From Nitrospinota bacterium (lineage in GTDB: Bacteria > Nitrospinota_A > UBA7883): a stretch of DNA of 7,619 bases. Location: assembly GCA_029880775.1 (NCBI GenBank), contig JAOUNV010000070.1, positions 1 through 7,619 of the forward strand, read 5' to 3'. Shown piece by piece: positions 1 through 7,000 of this stretch. Made by a program: the position numbers and the translations under genes. Under the pieces are notes generated by a model. The model searched no databases. It was not told the DNA's origin and saw only the letters and a program-made list of their open reading frames with translations. The first letter of the stretch is position 1. Each line of letters begins with the position of its first letter.

Positions 1-394
1 TAATTTTGTCCTGCGGCTGGGGGATGGGACGCCCCCGGTGATAGGCAGCCAGATAGAGATGGAACAGGTGTTGATTAACCTTATTAGCAACGCCGTGCAA
101 TCACTGGACGACATGGAAAAGGAAGTTGTGGTGGAAACCGGGTATGACCAGCAAAGAGGGGTGGTGCGGGTGAATGTGCGCGACCAGGGATGTGGGATCG
201 CCGAGGAGGACTTGGGGAAGATAACCGATCCGTTTTATACGACGAAAAGAGAGATGGGCGGCACAGGGCTTGGGCTTTCTGTATCTTTCGGGATCGTGCG
301 GGACCATAGCGGAATAATGCGATTTGACTCCAAACCTGGTGTAGGCACCTCCGTGACACTGGAGTTTCCCATCAACAACGGAAATTCGCCATGA
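1..394 (+). CDS. Sensor histidine kinase, NtrB-like, C-terminal ATPase part only (5' partial)
   Basis: This is the C-terminal 130 residues of a sensor histidine kinase, read in the frame starting at base 2; the sensor and His-phosphoacceptor domains lie left of the window. A complete HATPase_c fold is visible. The N box has IEMEQVLINLISNA, with Asn30 of the fragment as the expected Mg-binding Asn. The G1 box is DQGCG (61-65), the F box is DPFYTTK (76-82), and the G2 box is GGTGLGL (86-92). The fragment ends in a short tail after the last strand (VTLEFPI), so no receiver is fused at the C terminus. The box spacing and the DPFYTTK sequence are typical of NtrB/PAS-type kinases that pair with sigma54 regulators. 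Its TGA stop overlaps the ATG of the regulator gene (ATGA, 391-394), so the two are almost certainly co-transcribed, translationally coupled cognate partners. The signal it senses cannot be read from this part. Confidence 0.93.
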   Translation, partial: NFVLRLGDGTPPVIGSQIEMEQVLINLISNAVQSLDDMEKEVVVETGYDQQRGVVRVNVRDQGCGIAEEDLGKITDPFYTTKREMGGTGLGLSVSFGIVRDHSGIMRFDSKPGVGTSVTLEFPINNGNSP

Positions 395-1857
395 GCAATG
401 AAGAGCTGAATCCGAAACTGCCGGTGCTGCTGGTGGACGACGAGCCCTTCCACCTGGAGAGCTGCTCGGCGCTTCTGTATGGCTGTGGAGTGACCAACCA
501 GGTGAGGATATCCGACAGCCGCGAGGTGATCCCGTTTCTTTCCAGCTATCCCGTGGAGCTGGTGGTGATGGACCTGTTGATGCCCCATATGGGGGGAAGG
601 GAATTGCTGGGCAAAATCGGGGCTAGGTGGCCGGAGATACCAGTGATAATCATGACCGGAGTAGGGGAATTGGACACAGCCGTGGAGTGCATGCGCAACG
701 GCGCCTACGACTATCTGCAAAAGCCGGTGGACGGCAGCCGGTTCACCGCCACCGTCACGCGGGCGCTGGAGTTTAGTGGGCTGAGAAGGGAGAATAGCTC
801 GCTGAAACACCACCTGCTGTCCGACGACCTGGAGAATCCGGACGCGTTCCGGGAGATCGTATCCAAGGACAGGGCGATGCGGGCCATTTTCCATTATGTG
901 GAATCCATTGCCAAATCCTCATTCCCGGTGCTGGTCACGGGCGAAACAGGGGTGGGCAAGGAACTTATCGCCAAGGCGATCCACCTGGCCAGTGGAGCAA
1001 AGGGCGCTTTTGTGCCGGTGAACACCGCCGGCCTGGATGACAGCATGTTTTCCGATACATTGTTTGGCCACACAAAGGGGGCGTATACCGGCGCCAACCA
1101 GGACCGCAAGGGGCTTATCGAACGGGCGGCTGGGGGAACTTTGTTCCTGGATGAAATCGGGGATCTGGCCGAGGCGTCCCAGGTGAAGCTTTTGAGGCTG
1201 TTGCAGGAGCGCGAGTTCTACCCGCTCGGCTCGGACGTGCCGAAGATGAGCCAGGCCAGGGTAGTCACGGCAACCCAAAAGGATGTGCATGAAGCCCAGG
1301 AAAAAGGAACATTTCGCAGTGACCTTTTCTACAGGCTGCAAACCCACCATATCCACATACCACCGTTAAGGGAACGGCAAGATGATATACCGGCGATGAT
1401 AAATCATTTCCTGGAGTCGGCTTCCACCGACCTGGGCAAGAAAAAACCAACACCACCAGCCGAGCTTTATACCCTGCTTTCCAACTACCATTTCCCGGGG
1501 AACGTGCGGGAAATGCAAAGCCTGATCCAGGACGCCGTGAGTATGCACAGGGGGAAAATTTTGTCGACCCAGGGGATAAGGGAAAAACTGAGCAGAACCC
1601 GCGGCGCCGTAGCGAAACCCGAAGAAAGCAAGATAAACTCCACTGCGAACTGTGAAAGACTATACCTGCCGGAGAAGCGCCCTGGAGTTTTTCCCACATT
1701 GAAAGATGTCGAAAAGTTTATGTTGGATGAGGCGATGCGCCGGGCAAGCTCCAACCAGACCATCGCAGCGGAGATGCTGGGCCTTTCCAGAGCGGCGTTG
1801 AACAAGCGCCTGAACAGACCAGTGAGAAAACCTGCGGACCAGGATAATGGCTTGTGA
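391..1857 (+). CDS. Sigma54-dependent response regulator, NtrC family
   Basis: A 488-residue regulator with the full NtrC layout of receiver, AAA+ ATPase and Fis-type helix-turn-helix. The receiver (about 10-127) has the acidic pair Asp16/Asp17, phosphoacceptor Asp61 in MDLLMP, Thr89 and Lys111 before Pro112. The AAA+ domain (about 153-385) has Walker A GETGVGKE (184-191), Walker B GGTLFLDE (248-255), and the sigma54-contact loop as GAYTGA (230-235) in place of the usual GAFTGA. It also has the sensor/arginine region FRSDLFYRL (308-316) and PPLRER (324-329). The C terminus (about 438-480) is a Fis-like DNA-binding domain with TIAAEMLGLSRAALNKRL. All catalytic residues are present, so it should hydrolyse ATP and activate sigma54 RNA polymerase when phosphorylated by the kinase encoded just upstream. 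The start ATG lies in the ATGA overlap with that gene. Only a weak ribosome-binding match (CGGAA) precedes it, consistent with translational coupling. Target promoters are unknown, and no convincing sigma54 promoter lies in the gap that follows. Confidence 0.95.
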   Translation: MSNEELNPKLPVLLVDDEPFHLESCSALLYGCGVTNQVRISDSREVIPFLSSYPVELVVMDLLMPHMGGRELLGKIGARWPEIPVIIMTGVGELDTAVECMRNGAYDYLQKPVDGSRFTATVTRALEFSGLRRENSSLKHHLLSDDLENPDAFREIVSKDRAMRAIFHYVESIAKSSFPVLVTGETGVGKELIAKAIHLASGAKGAFVPVNTAGLDDSMFSDTLFGHTKGAYTGANQDRKGLIERAAGGTLFLDEIGDLAEASQVKLLRLLQEREFYPLGSDVPKMSQARVVTATQKDVHEAQEKGTFRSDLFYRLQTHHIHIPPLRERQDDIPAMINHFLESASTDLGKKKPTPPAELYTLLSNYHFPGNVREMQSLIQDAVSMHRGKILSTQGIREKLSRTRGAVAKPEESKINSTANCERLYLPEKRPGVFPTLKDVEKFMLDEAMRRASSNQTIAAEMLGLSRAALNKRLNRPVRKPADQDNGL

Positions 1858-1871
1858 AAAAATTCACTAAG
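1851..1871 (+). other. Small hairpin at the end of the sigma54 regulator gene
   Basis: GTGAA (1854-1858) pairs with TTCAC (1863-1867) around an AAAA loop. CTT before it can pair with AAG after it if one T is bulged. The stem includes the TGA stop codon of the regulator gene. It is AT-rich and not followed by a run of T, so it is at best a weak or non-canonical transcript end. Confidence 0.25.
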
Positions 1872-1944
1872 GTCTCAAAGAAGGGGGCCGGCAAATAGCT
1901 GATATTTAAAACAATACTGATGTGGCTGGACTTATGTCACTTTT

Positions 1945-1975
1945 AGTCTCACCCATTTGTGTAAACGGGTGGACT
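1945..1975 (+). other. Imperfect stem-loop in the intergenic gap
   Basis: AGTC (1945-1948) pairs with GACT (1972-1975), with T1949 bulged. CACCC (1950-1954) pairs with GGGTG (1967-1971). An A/C mismatch (1955/1966) follows, then TTT (1956-1958) pairs with AAA (1963-1965) around a GTGT loop (1959-1962). This gives 12 base pairs in total. No T-run follows on either strand, so it does not look like an intrinsic terminator. It sits about 70 bases before the start of the phosphatase gene, where it could be a leader structure or, as an inverted repeat in DNA, an operator. Its function is not known. Confidence 0.45.
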
Positions 1976-2027
1976 TGGGGTGGTGGGCGTAACCGATTGA
2001 ATAGAAAGGATATACTGGTGTATGCTG

Positions 2028-2041
2028 AAGGAGCGTCGGAG
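2028..2041 (+). promoter_or_regulatory. Ribosome-binding region that favours the 2047 start
   Basis: Two purine-rich matches precede ATG 2047: AAGGAG (2028-2033), 13 bases upstream, and GGAG (2038-2041), 5 bases upstream. The alternative in-frame ATG at 2110 has only a weak GAG before it. This favours 2047 as the start, even though the receiver domain itself begins at the 2110 Met. Confidence 0.5.
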
Positions 2042-2046
2042 TTGGT

Positions 2047-3318
2047 ATGAATAATGCTCCCCTGAATGACGGTGGCTGTATTATCCAGCTGATTCCTATC
2101 GAGCATTATATGGAAAGAATTCTCATTGTAGATGACGAGCCGGATTTGGCTTCTTCGCTGGAAGTGGCCTTGAACATGGCGGGATTTCAGACTTCCGTGT
2201 CCCTTGATGGAGCGGAGGCTCTGGCGAAGGTGGTCGATTCGTGGTCGATCGGGCTACCTTACTCCCTGATAATAACGGATGTCCAGATGCCTGGGCTAAA
2301 CGGCAGGGAACTGATATGGGAGATGCGGCGGAGAGGAATCTACACGCCGGTTATGGCCATCACAGGATATGGCGACAAAGAAATGATGATTGACCTTATG
2401 CGGATAGGCTGCGACGATTTTTTGGAAAAGCCGGTGGACATGGCAGAGCTTCTGCGGAATATACGGTGGATCCTGGAGGGGCGCCATACTCGGAGGGAAA
2501 CACCAGACTCCTCCTCCTTGGCCACAAGAGCCGCTGATTTGCGCAAGAGGGACTGCGAATACCTGCGTACCCAGATAGAGAGCGCGGTGAACTCGTACAA
2601 CCAGATAGTAAAATTCAATCCTGAGGGGCTGAATGTGAAAGTGGCTTACCGGTACACCCCATTGGGTAGCCTTGGGGGCGACTATTTCGAGGCCAGAAAC
2701 GTGGATGGTGGAGTGGAGGCTCTGGTGGCGGATGTAGCGGGGCACGACTTGGGCGCCTCGTACCACACTGTGTTTATCAAGGCCCTGTTCGACCAGTATT
2801 TAGGCTCGCCCGGAGCGGGGGAGTCGCTGATGAAAGCTCTCAATGATAAATTCTCGGATACCTTCGATTTTGGCCGGATGGCCACAGCCCTTTACGTCAA
2901 GCTGGACCTGGGCGCCATGAGGGGCGAGGTGGTGAGCGCGGGACATAGCGGGCTGATGCTTTTCAACTCGACGACCGGCTCTGTCAGAAGGCTTTCCAGC
3001 GAAGGTCCGGCGCTGGGCGCGCGTAGCGGTTTGAATTTCGAACGGCTGGAATTCACATTCACCCACTTAGAGCGAATATTCATTCACACCGATGGGCTGC
3101 TGAACGTCAGCCGGGTGGACGGCAGGACCGGCTCCAAAAAACGCCTGGCGGAGGCAGGGTTGCTCGGTTTTATAGGCTCACACAAAAAACTTTCCCTGGA
3201 GGATATGGTGGGCCATGTGTGGGACGATGTTACAAGTTTTTGCCGCAGGAGGTTCTCTGACGACGCCTTGCTGCTGGCAATGGAAATACCCATGGAGGCT
3301 GGAAATGTTCACAACTGA
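2047..3318 (+). CDS. Response regulator with PP2C-type (SpoIIE/RsbU-like) serine phosphatase output
   Basis: A 423-residue cytoplasmic protein: receiver, helical linker, then a PP2C phosphatase domain of the SpoIIE/RsbU class. In the receiver (22-143) the acidic pair is Asp29/Asp30, the phosphoacceptor is Asp78 in TDVQMPG, and Thr106 and Lys128 are in place. A charged, probably helical linker (about 158-190) leads to the phosphatase (about 195-415). The metal-binding residues of that family are visible: Asp212 in GGDYFEA, Asp229 in ADVAGHD, Asp349 in HTDGLL and Asp405/Asp406 in SDDALLL. Proteins of this class remove phosphate from a Ser/Thr on a STAS protein, with the receiver acting as the switch. 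The next gene encodes a kinase-STAS protein, the obvious partner. CheA two genes on is a plausible phosphodonor; this is inference. The start at 2047 adds 21 residues before the receiver; 2110 would give 402 residues. There is no DNA-binding domain. Confidence 0.93.
   Translation: MNNAPLNDGGCIIQLIPIEHYMERILIVDDEPDLASSLEVALNMAGFQTSVSLDGAEALAKVVDSWSIGLPYSLIITDVQMPGLNGRELIWEMRRRGIYTPVMAITGYGDKEMMIDLMRIGCDDFLEKPVDMAELLRNIRWILEGRHTRRETPDSSSLATRAADLRKRDCEYLRTQIESAVNSYNQIVKFNPEGLNVKVAYRYTPLGSLGGDYFEARNVDGGVEALVADVAGHDLGASYHTVFIKALFDQYLGSPGAGESLMKALNDKFSDTFDFGRMATALYVKLDLGAMRGEVVSAGHSGLMLFNSTTGSVRRLSSEGPALGARSGLNFERLEFTFTHLERIFIHTDGLLNVSRVDGRTGSKKRLAEAGLLGFIGSHKKLSLEDMVGHVWDDVTSFCRRRFSDDALLLAMEIPMEAGNVHN
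3294..3298 (+). promoter_or_regulatory. Ribosome-binding site deciding the kinase-STAS start
   Basis: GGAGG lies 6 bases before ATG 3305 and within the end of the phosphatase gene. The frame stays open further upstream, to 3215, but that extension reads out of frame through the conserved PP2C end and gives a Cys/Trp-rich sequence unlike any RsbW N terminus. This site therefore fixes the start at 3305. Confidence 0.8.
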
Positions 3319-4039
3319 AAAAGGAAAAGACACCATACTGTTCCGCTCTTCGGCGGAGATGAGAACCGTGGACCGGGTGGTGCAGGAGAGCAAGCCGTTT
3401 TTGTCCCGTTTTGGCGCGGCGGAGAATGTGCGGCTAAAGGTTGTGATAAGGGAGCTTCTTATAAACGCCATAGAGCATGGTTGCGGCGGGGACTCGTCCC
3501 AGTCGGTGGAATGCGAGATCGAATATCTCGGTGGCGCCAGGTTCCGGGTCACGGTGGAGGACAGCGGCGCGGGATTCGACTACTCCTCGATAGACTGGAA
3601 AATTCCGGGCGACCCCCAGCAGGAGCGCCACCGCGGATTCGGGCTGGTGAATACCTTGGCCGACGAGGTGGAGTTCAATGAAAAAGGGAACCGTGTAACG
3701 GCGTTTTTGGGTGACTTGGTGGAGACCGATTTCAAGACCGAGGATAAGAAGAGCTCAATCCAGATCATTCCCACTGGCGACATAACCGCCAACGTGGCGG
3801 ACAAACTACGGCTGCTGCTGATCCGGGCTCTGGACGAAAAGAAATTCCTGGTGAAGATCGACATGAAAAATGTGAACGATATCGATTCGATAGGCATCAG
3901 TGTCCTGATCAGCTTCACCAAGATGCTGGAGAAAAAGAACAAAAAAGGCAAGCTCAAGCTGATGAACACCAACAAGGATATACACAGCCTTTTCCGTTTG
4001 ATTAAAATAGACGAAATAATCGCCGTTAGCGTTTCCTAG
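3305..4039 (+). CDS. RsbW/SpoIIAB-like serine kinase fused to a STAS anti-anti-sigma domain
   Basis: A 244-residue two-domain protein that starts inside the last 14 bases of the phosphatase gene. Residues about 8-137 are an HATPase_c_2 (RsbW/SpoIIAB) kinase. The N box is RELLINAIEHG, with Glu50 and Asn54; the G1 box is DSGAGFD (86-92) and the glycine lid is RGFGL (110-114). Residues about 150-244 are a STAS domain with the signature DIDSIGISVL. Ser195, after Asp194 and before Gly197, aligns with the Ser of SpoIIAA/RsbV (D-S-x-G) that such kinases phosphorylate. The kinase and its likely substrate are thus one polypeptide; in most partner switches they are separate proteins. By family knowledge, the phosphorylated STAS form would be inactive in binding and the upstream PP2C protein would reset it. 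Whether the kinase acts on its own STAS domain, or also holds a sigma factor, is not shown. No sigma factor is encoded nearby. A short linker (about 138-149) joins the domains; there are no membrane segments. Confidence 0.9.
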   Translation: MFTTEKGKDTILFRSSAEMRTVDRVVQESKPFLSRFGAAENVRLKVVIRELLINAIEHGCGGDSSQSVECEIEYLGGARFRVTVEDSGAGFDYSSIDWKIPGDPQQERHRGFGLVNTLADEVEFNEKGNRVTAFLGDLVETDFKTEDKKSSIQIIPTGDITANVADKLRLLLIRALDEKKFLVKIDMKNVNDIDSIGISVLISFTKMLEKKNKKGKLKLMNTNKDIHSLFRLIKIDEIIAVSVS

Positions 4040-4046
4040 GGAGGGG
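4038..4046 (+). promoter_or_regulatory. Strong ribosome-binding site of cheA
   Basis: AGGGAGGGG overlaps the TAG stop of the kinase-STAS gene and ends 5 bases before ATG 4052. An ATG at 4047 lies in another frame and is too close to the site to compete. Confidence 0.75.
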
Positions 4047-4051
4047 ATGAA

Positions 4052-7000
4052 ATGCAATTTGAAGAAGCTATAGTCGACGAGTTCGTGGCGGAGGCCAAGG
4101 AACACCTGTCCTCCATAGAGGGGGATTTGCTGGCCATGGAGAAGATGTCTGGGAAATTGGACCAAGAACTTGTCAACAAGGTGTTCAGGGCGATCCATAC
4201 CGTCAAGGGATCGGCCGGTTTCCTCGGCTTTGTAAAGCTGGCGGAATTGGCGCATGTGATGGAGACTTTGCTGTCGCTGATAAGAAGCGGAGAGGTGAGG
4301 CCAAACAGCGAAGTGGTGGACCCGCTCCTGAGGGGAGTGGACATGATAAACACCATGCTAGGCGACATCAATAACAGCAACAAGATGGTGATCGCAGGGC
4401 TGGTGGGCGATATCGGAGCGCATATCATACAAGGATCCCCCACCGAGGAGCCGGACGGAGATCGGGGCGCCGAGCCATCGAGCCCAAAAATAGCGCCACC
4501 ACCGGTTGATGACACCTCGCTGCAAAATCTTTTCAACGAAGCCCGGACCCAGCAACAGAAAAAGAAAAAGAAAAAGGGAAGTCCCGTGTCTGTAATCACC
4601 ATGAAGTCGGGTGAATATTCCTTCCCAGAGATGTTAATGAAGGAGGTGCCAGACTCCTGCAAGTTTATCTACCTGCTGCGGTATGACCTGACAGAGCTGG
4701 CCGGAGCCGCAGGGAAAACACCCACCACCTTGATGAAGGAGCTCAACGAGGCTGGGAAAATCCTGGACACAAATATCAAGTTCACAGTCGAGGATCTGCG
4801 AGAGGGGCTTCCTAAAAAACCCCTGTTCTGTGATGTGGTGTACGCCACCAGCATAGAAAAGGAATTGGTGAAAGGCGTTACCGGGCTCCACGATGGGGAC
4901 ATCGTGGAGCTTAAGGTTCCCAAGGCTCCTGCCGTGAAAAGTAAACCAGCCGCCAAGCCTGCCACCAGGCCTGTGGGGATGAAACTCGATCAAACATTAC
5001 GTATGGACGATCTGGCCGAATTGACCGATCTGGCCGATCTGGCCGATCTGAATGAATTGGAGGATAGCTTGCTACAGGTTAATACAGTGGAACCAAAAAT
5101 AGAAAACCATACGAAAACCGACACACTGGAGGCGCCGGCGCCTTTGGCAAGCCAGGAGCCGCAAAAAGAGGAGCATGAAGATCCAACATTAAGCATCACC
5201 AGGAGCGGAAGGGACCAGAGTGAGACCATTCGCCTAAACGTGTCGGTCATAGACAAGCTTATGACGTTAGCTGGCGAGTTGGTGCTGGTGCGAAACCAGC
5301 AGGTCAGGTCGGTAGACAAGTCCGACCCGGTCTCCAGGGCCATAGCTCAAAGGCTGGATGTGGTCACCACCGAAATCCAGGAAAGCATCATGTCCACCAG
5401 GATGCAGCCCATCGGAAATATCTTCAACAAGTTCCCTCGCATCATCCGGGAGCTCAACCGTCAACTGGGCAAGAAGATCGAGATGGATATCCAAGGCGCG
5501 GAAGTGGAACTGGACAAGACGATCCTTGAAGCGCTGGCAGACCCACTCACCCACCTTGTCAGAAACTCGTGTGACCACGGCATAGAAAGCCCGGAGGAGC
5601 GCAGACTGAAAGGCAAACCGGAGACAGGCCATATCCAGCTGAACGCCTACCACGAAGGGGGCCAGATAAACATTATCATCAAGGACGATGGCCGCGGTGT
5701 GAGCCTGCAGAGAGTGAAGGACAAGGCGATCGCCCGGGGTATTAAGACAGCCGATGAACTGTCTGCGATGAGTGAAAAGGAGATCCTGTATCTTACAGCC
5801 CAAGCCGGCTTCTCTACCGCCGAAAAAGTGACAGATATGTCTGGCCGGGGTGTGGGCCTGGATGTGGTGAAGACCAGTGTGGAAGAGCTGGGGGGAACCT
5901 TCGATATAGATTCGGCGGAGAATGAAGGCGTGACAATGCACTTGACGCTTCCCCTGACCCTGGCCATAATCCCTTGCCTTATCGTGCAGATGGGGGGTGA
6001 CCGCTATGCCGTCCCTCAAGTTAACGTCGAAGAACTGGTGTGCCTCTACGACGAGGATGTCGATTCGAAGATAGAAGTGGCCGGCGACAGGGAAGTGTAC
6101 AGGCTACGCAACAAGCTTTTGTCCATGGTGCGCCTCGACAAGGCCCTCGAAGACGATCTGCGACCAGCCGAAATAACCGGGGGAGAAAAGGAAGGCTCAG
6201 CCCTGGATGAAGGCTCCGGGGCGGCGTCGATAAAAGGCAAATCTCTCAATTTCGGTGTTCTAAAAGCTGGAGCTAGCCGGTTCGGCTTGATAATAGACAA
6301 GATAATAGGCACCGAGGAGATCGTGGTAAAGCCGATGCATCCGGCGGTGAAGGATATCGGCTACTACTCCGGCGCCACCGTCATGGGCGATGGCAAGGTG
6401 GCTCTGATACTGGATGTCCAGGGGATCGCCAGGGAAGCGGGCATATCCACGGAAGGCCGAAGTGAAGATGGTGTGGGGGATTTGGTGGCCGAAACAGAAG
6501 GCGACACCCATACCGTCCTCCTCTTCGAGTATGGCAAGGATGAGCAGTTCGCTCTCGCGTTGTCACTGATCAAGAGGATAGAGCGGATCTCCATGAAATC
6601 GGTGGAACATCTAGGCGGCGACCGGTTCATCACCATAGATGGTGTTTCCACCCAGCTCATAACCTTCAGCAAACTTCTGAATGTATCCGAATGTGAAGAG
6701 GAGGAGGAGATGTTTCTTCTCCTGCCGAAACATGCCAGCCGCCCTGTGGGGCTGCTTATCCACAAACTGCTGGATACCGAAGAGGCTCCCTCTGTCTTGA
6801 ACGAAGAGAGCTATATGGAAGATGGGATGATGGGCACCGCGATCCTGCGCGACAGGCTCACACTGTTCCCGGATGTTTATCGGCTGGTGGATATGTCCGA
6901 GAACAAGTGGCTGCTAGAAGAGAGGCTGCGCAAGGAAAGCACGATGAAGGGGAGCAGACTTCCGAGAATATTAAGCGTGGTGGAAGACCCGTTTATGAAA

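Larger units (their letters stand above)
1858..2046. other. Intergenic gap between the two-component pair and the chemosensory operon
   Basis: This 189-base gap is the only non-coding stretch of any length in the window and is the natural place for the promoter of the downstream operon. It holds an imperfect stem-loop (1945-1975) and a TATACT hexamer at 2011-2016 that resembles a -10 element. No acceptable -35 lies 16-18 bases before that hexamer. No good -24/-12 (GG-N10-GC) sigma54 match or sigma28 match was found. I saw no RNA gene or credible small protein in it. The gap, and the lack of overlap seen at the other junctions, suggests that a separate transcript starts here. Confidence 0.5.

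Noticed and set aside
235..894. Open frame on the minus strand across the kinase-regulator junction (219 codons)
   Set aside because: It spans two well-supported overlapping genes on the other strand and shows no domain.
1851..1871. Intrinsic terminator after the sigma54 regulator gene
   Set aside because: The stem is short and AT-rich and is not followed by a T-run; kept only as a weak hairpin.
1923..1937. Possible sigma54 promoter (TGGC then ATGT with 12/24-like spacing)
   Set aside because: Only the GG element matches well; the -12 part lacks GC, and several consensus positions fail. It is also about 110 bases from the gene start.
2011..2016. TATACT as a sigma70 -10 element
   Set aside because: No recognisable -35 at 16-18 bases upstream and no extended -10 TGN. 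A single hexamer is expected by chance.
1858..2046. Known riboswitch or small RNA in the intergenic gap
   Set aside because: The sequence shows no conserved riboswitch core that I recognise, including the c-di-GMP (GEMM) type; only a simple hairpin is present.
2022..2054. Short leader peptide (ATG 2022, 10 codons) overlapping the start of the phosphatase gene
   Set aside because: It has no good ribosome-binding site of its own and no regulatory codon pattern; it is most likely chance.
3215..3304. Upstream extension of the kinase-STAS gene
   Set aside because: It would overlap the conserved C terminus of the PP2C domain by over 100 bases, and its product is Cys/Trp-rich; the GGAGG site points to ATG 3305.
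4036..4662. Long open frame on the minus strand across the start of cheA (208 codons)
   Set aside because: It is antisense to the Hpt and linker region of a clear CheA, has a low-complexity Ser/Phe-rich product with a poly-Phe run opposite the poly-Lys tract, and matches no family I recognise.
5267..6019. Long open frame on the minus strand inside cheA (250 codons)
   Set aside because: It is antisense to the conserved P3-P4 kinase core. Its His/Gln-rich product resembles no known protein, and its length reflects the codon bias of cheA.
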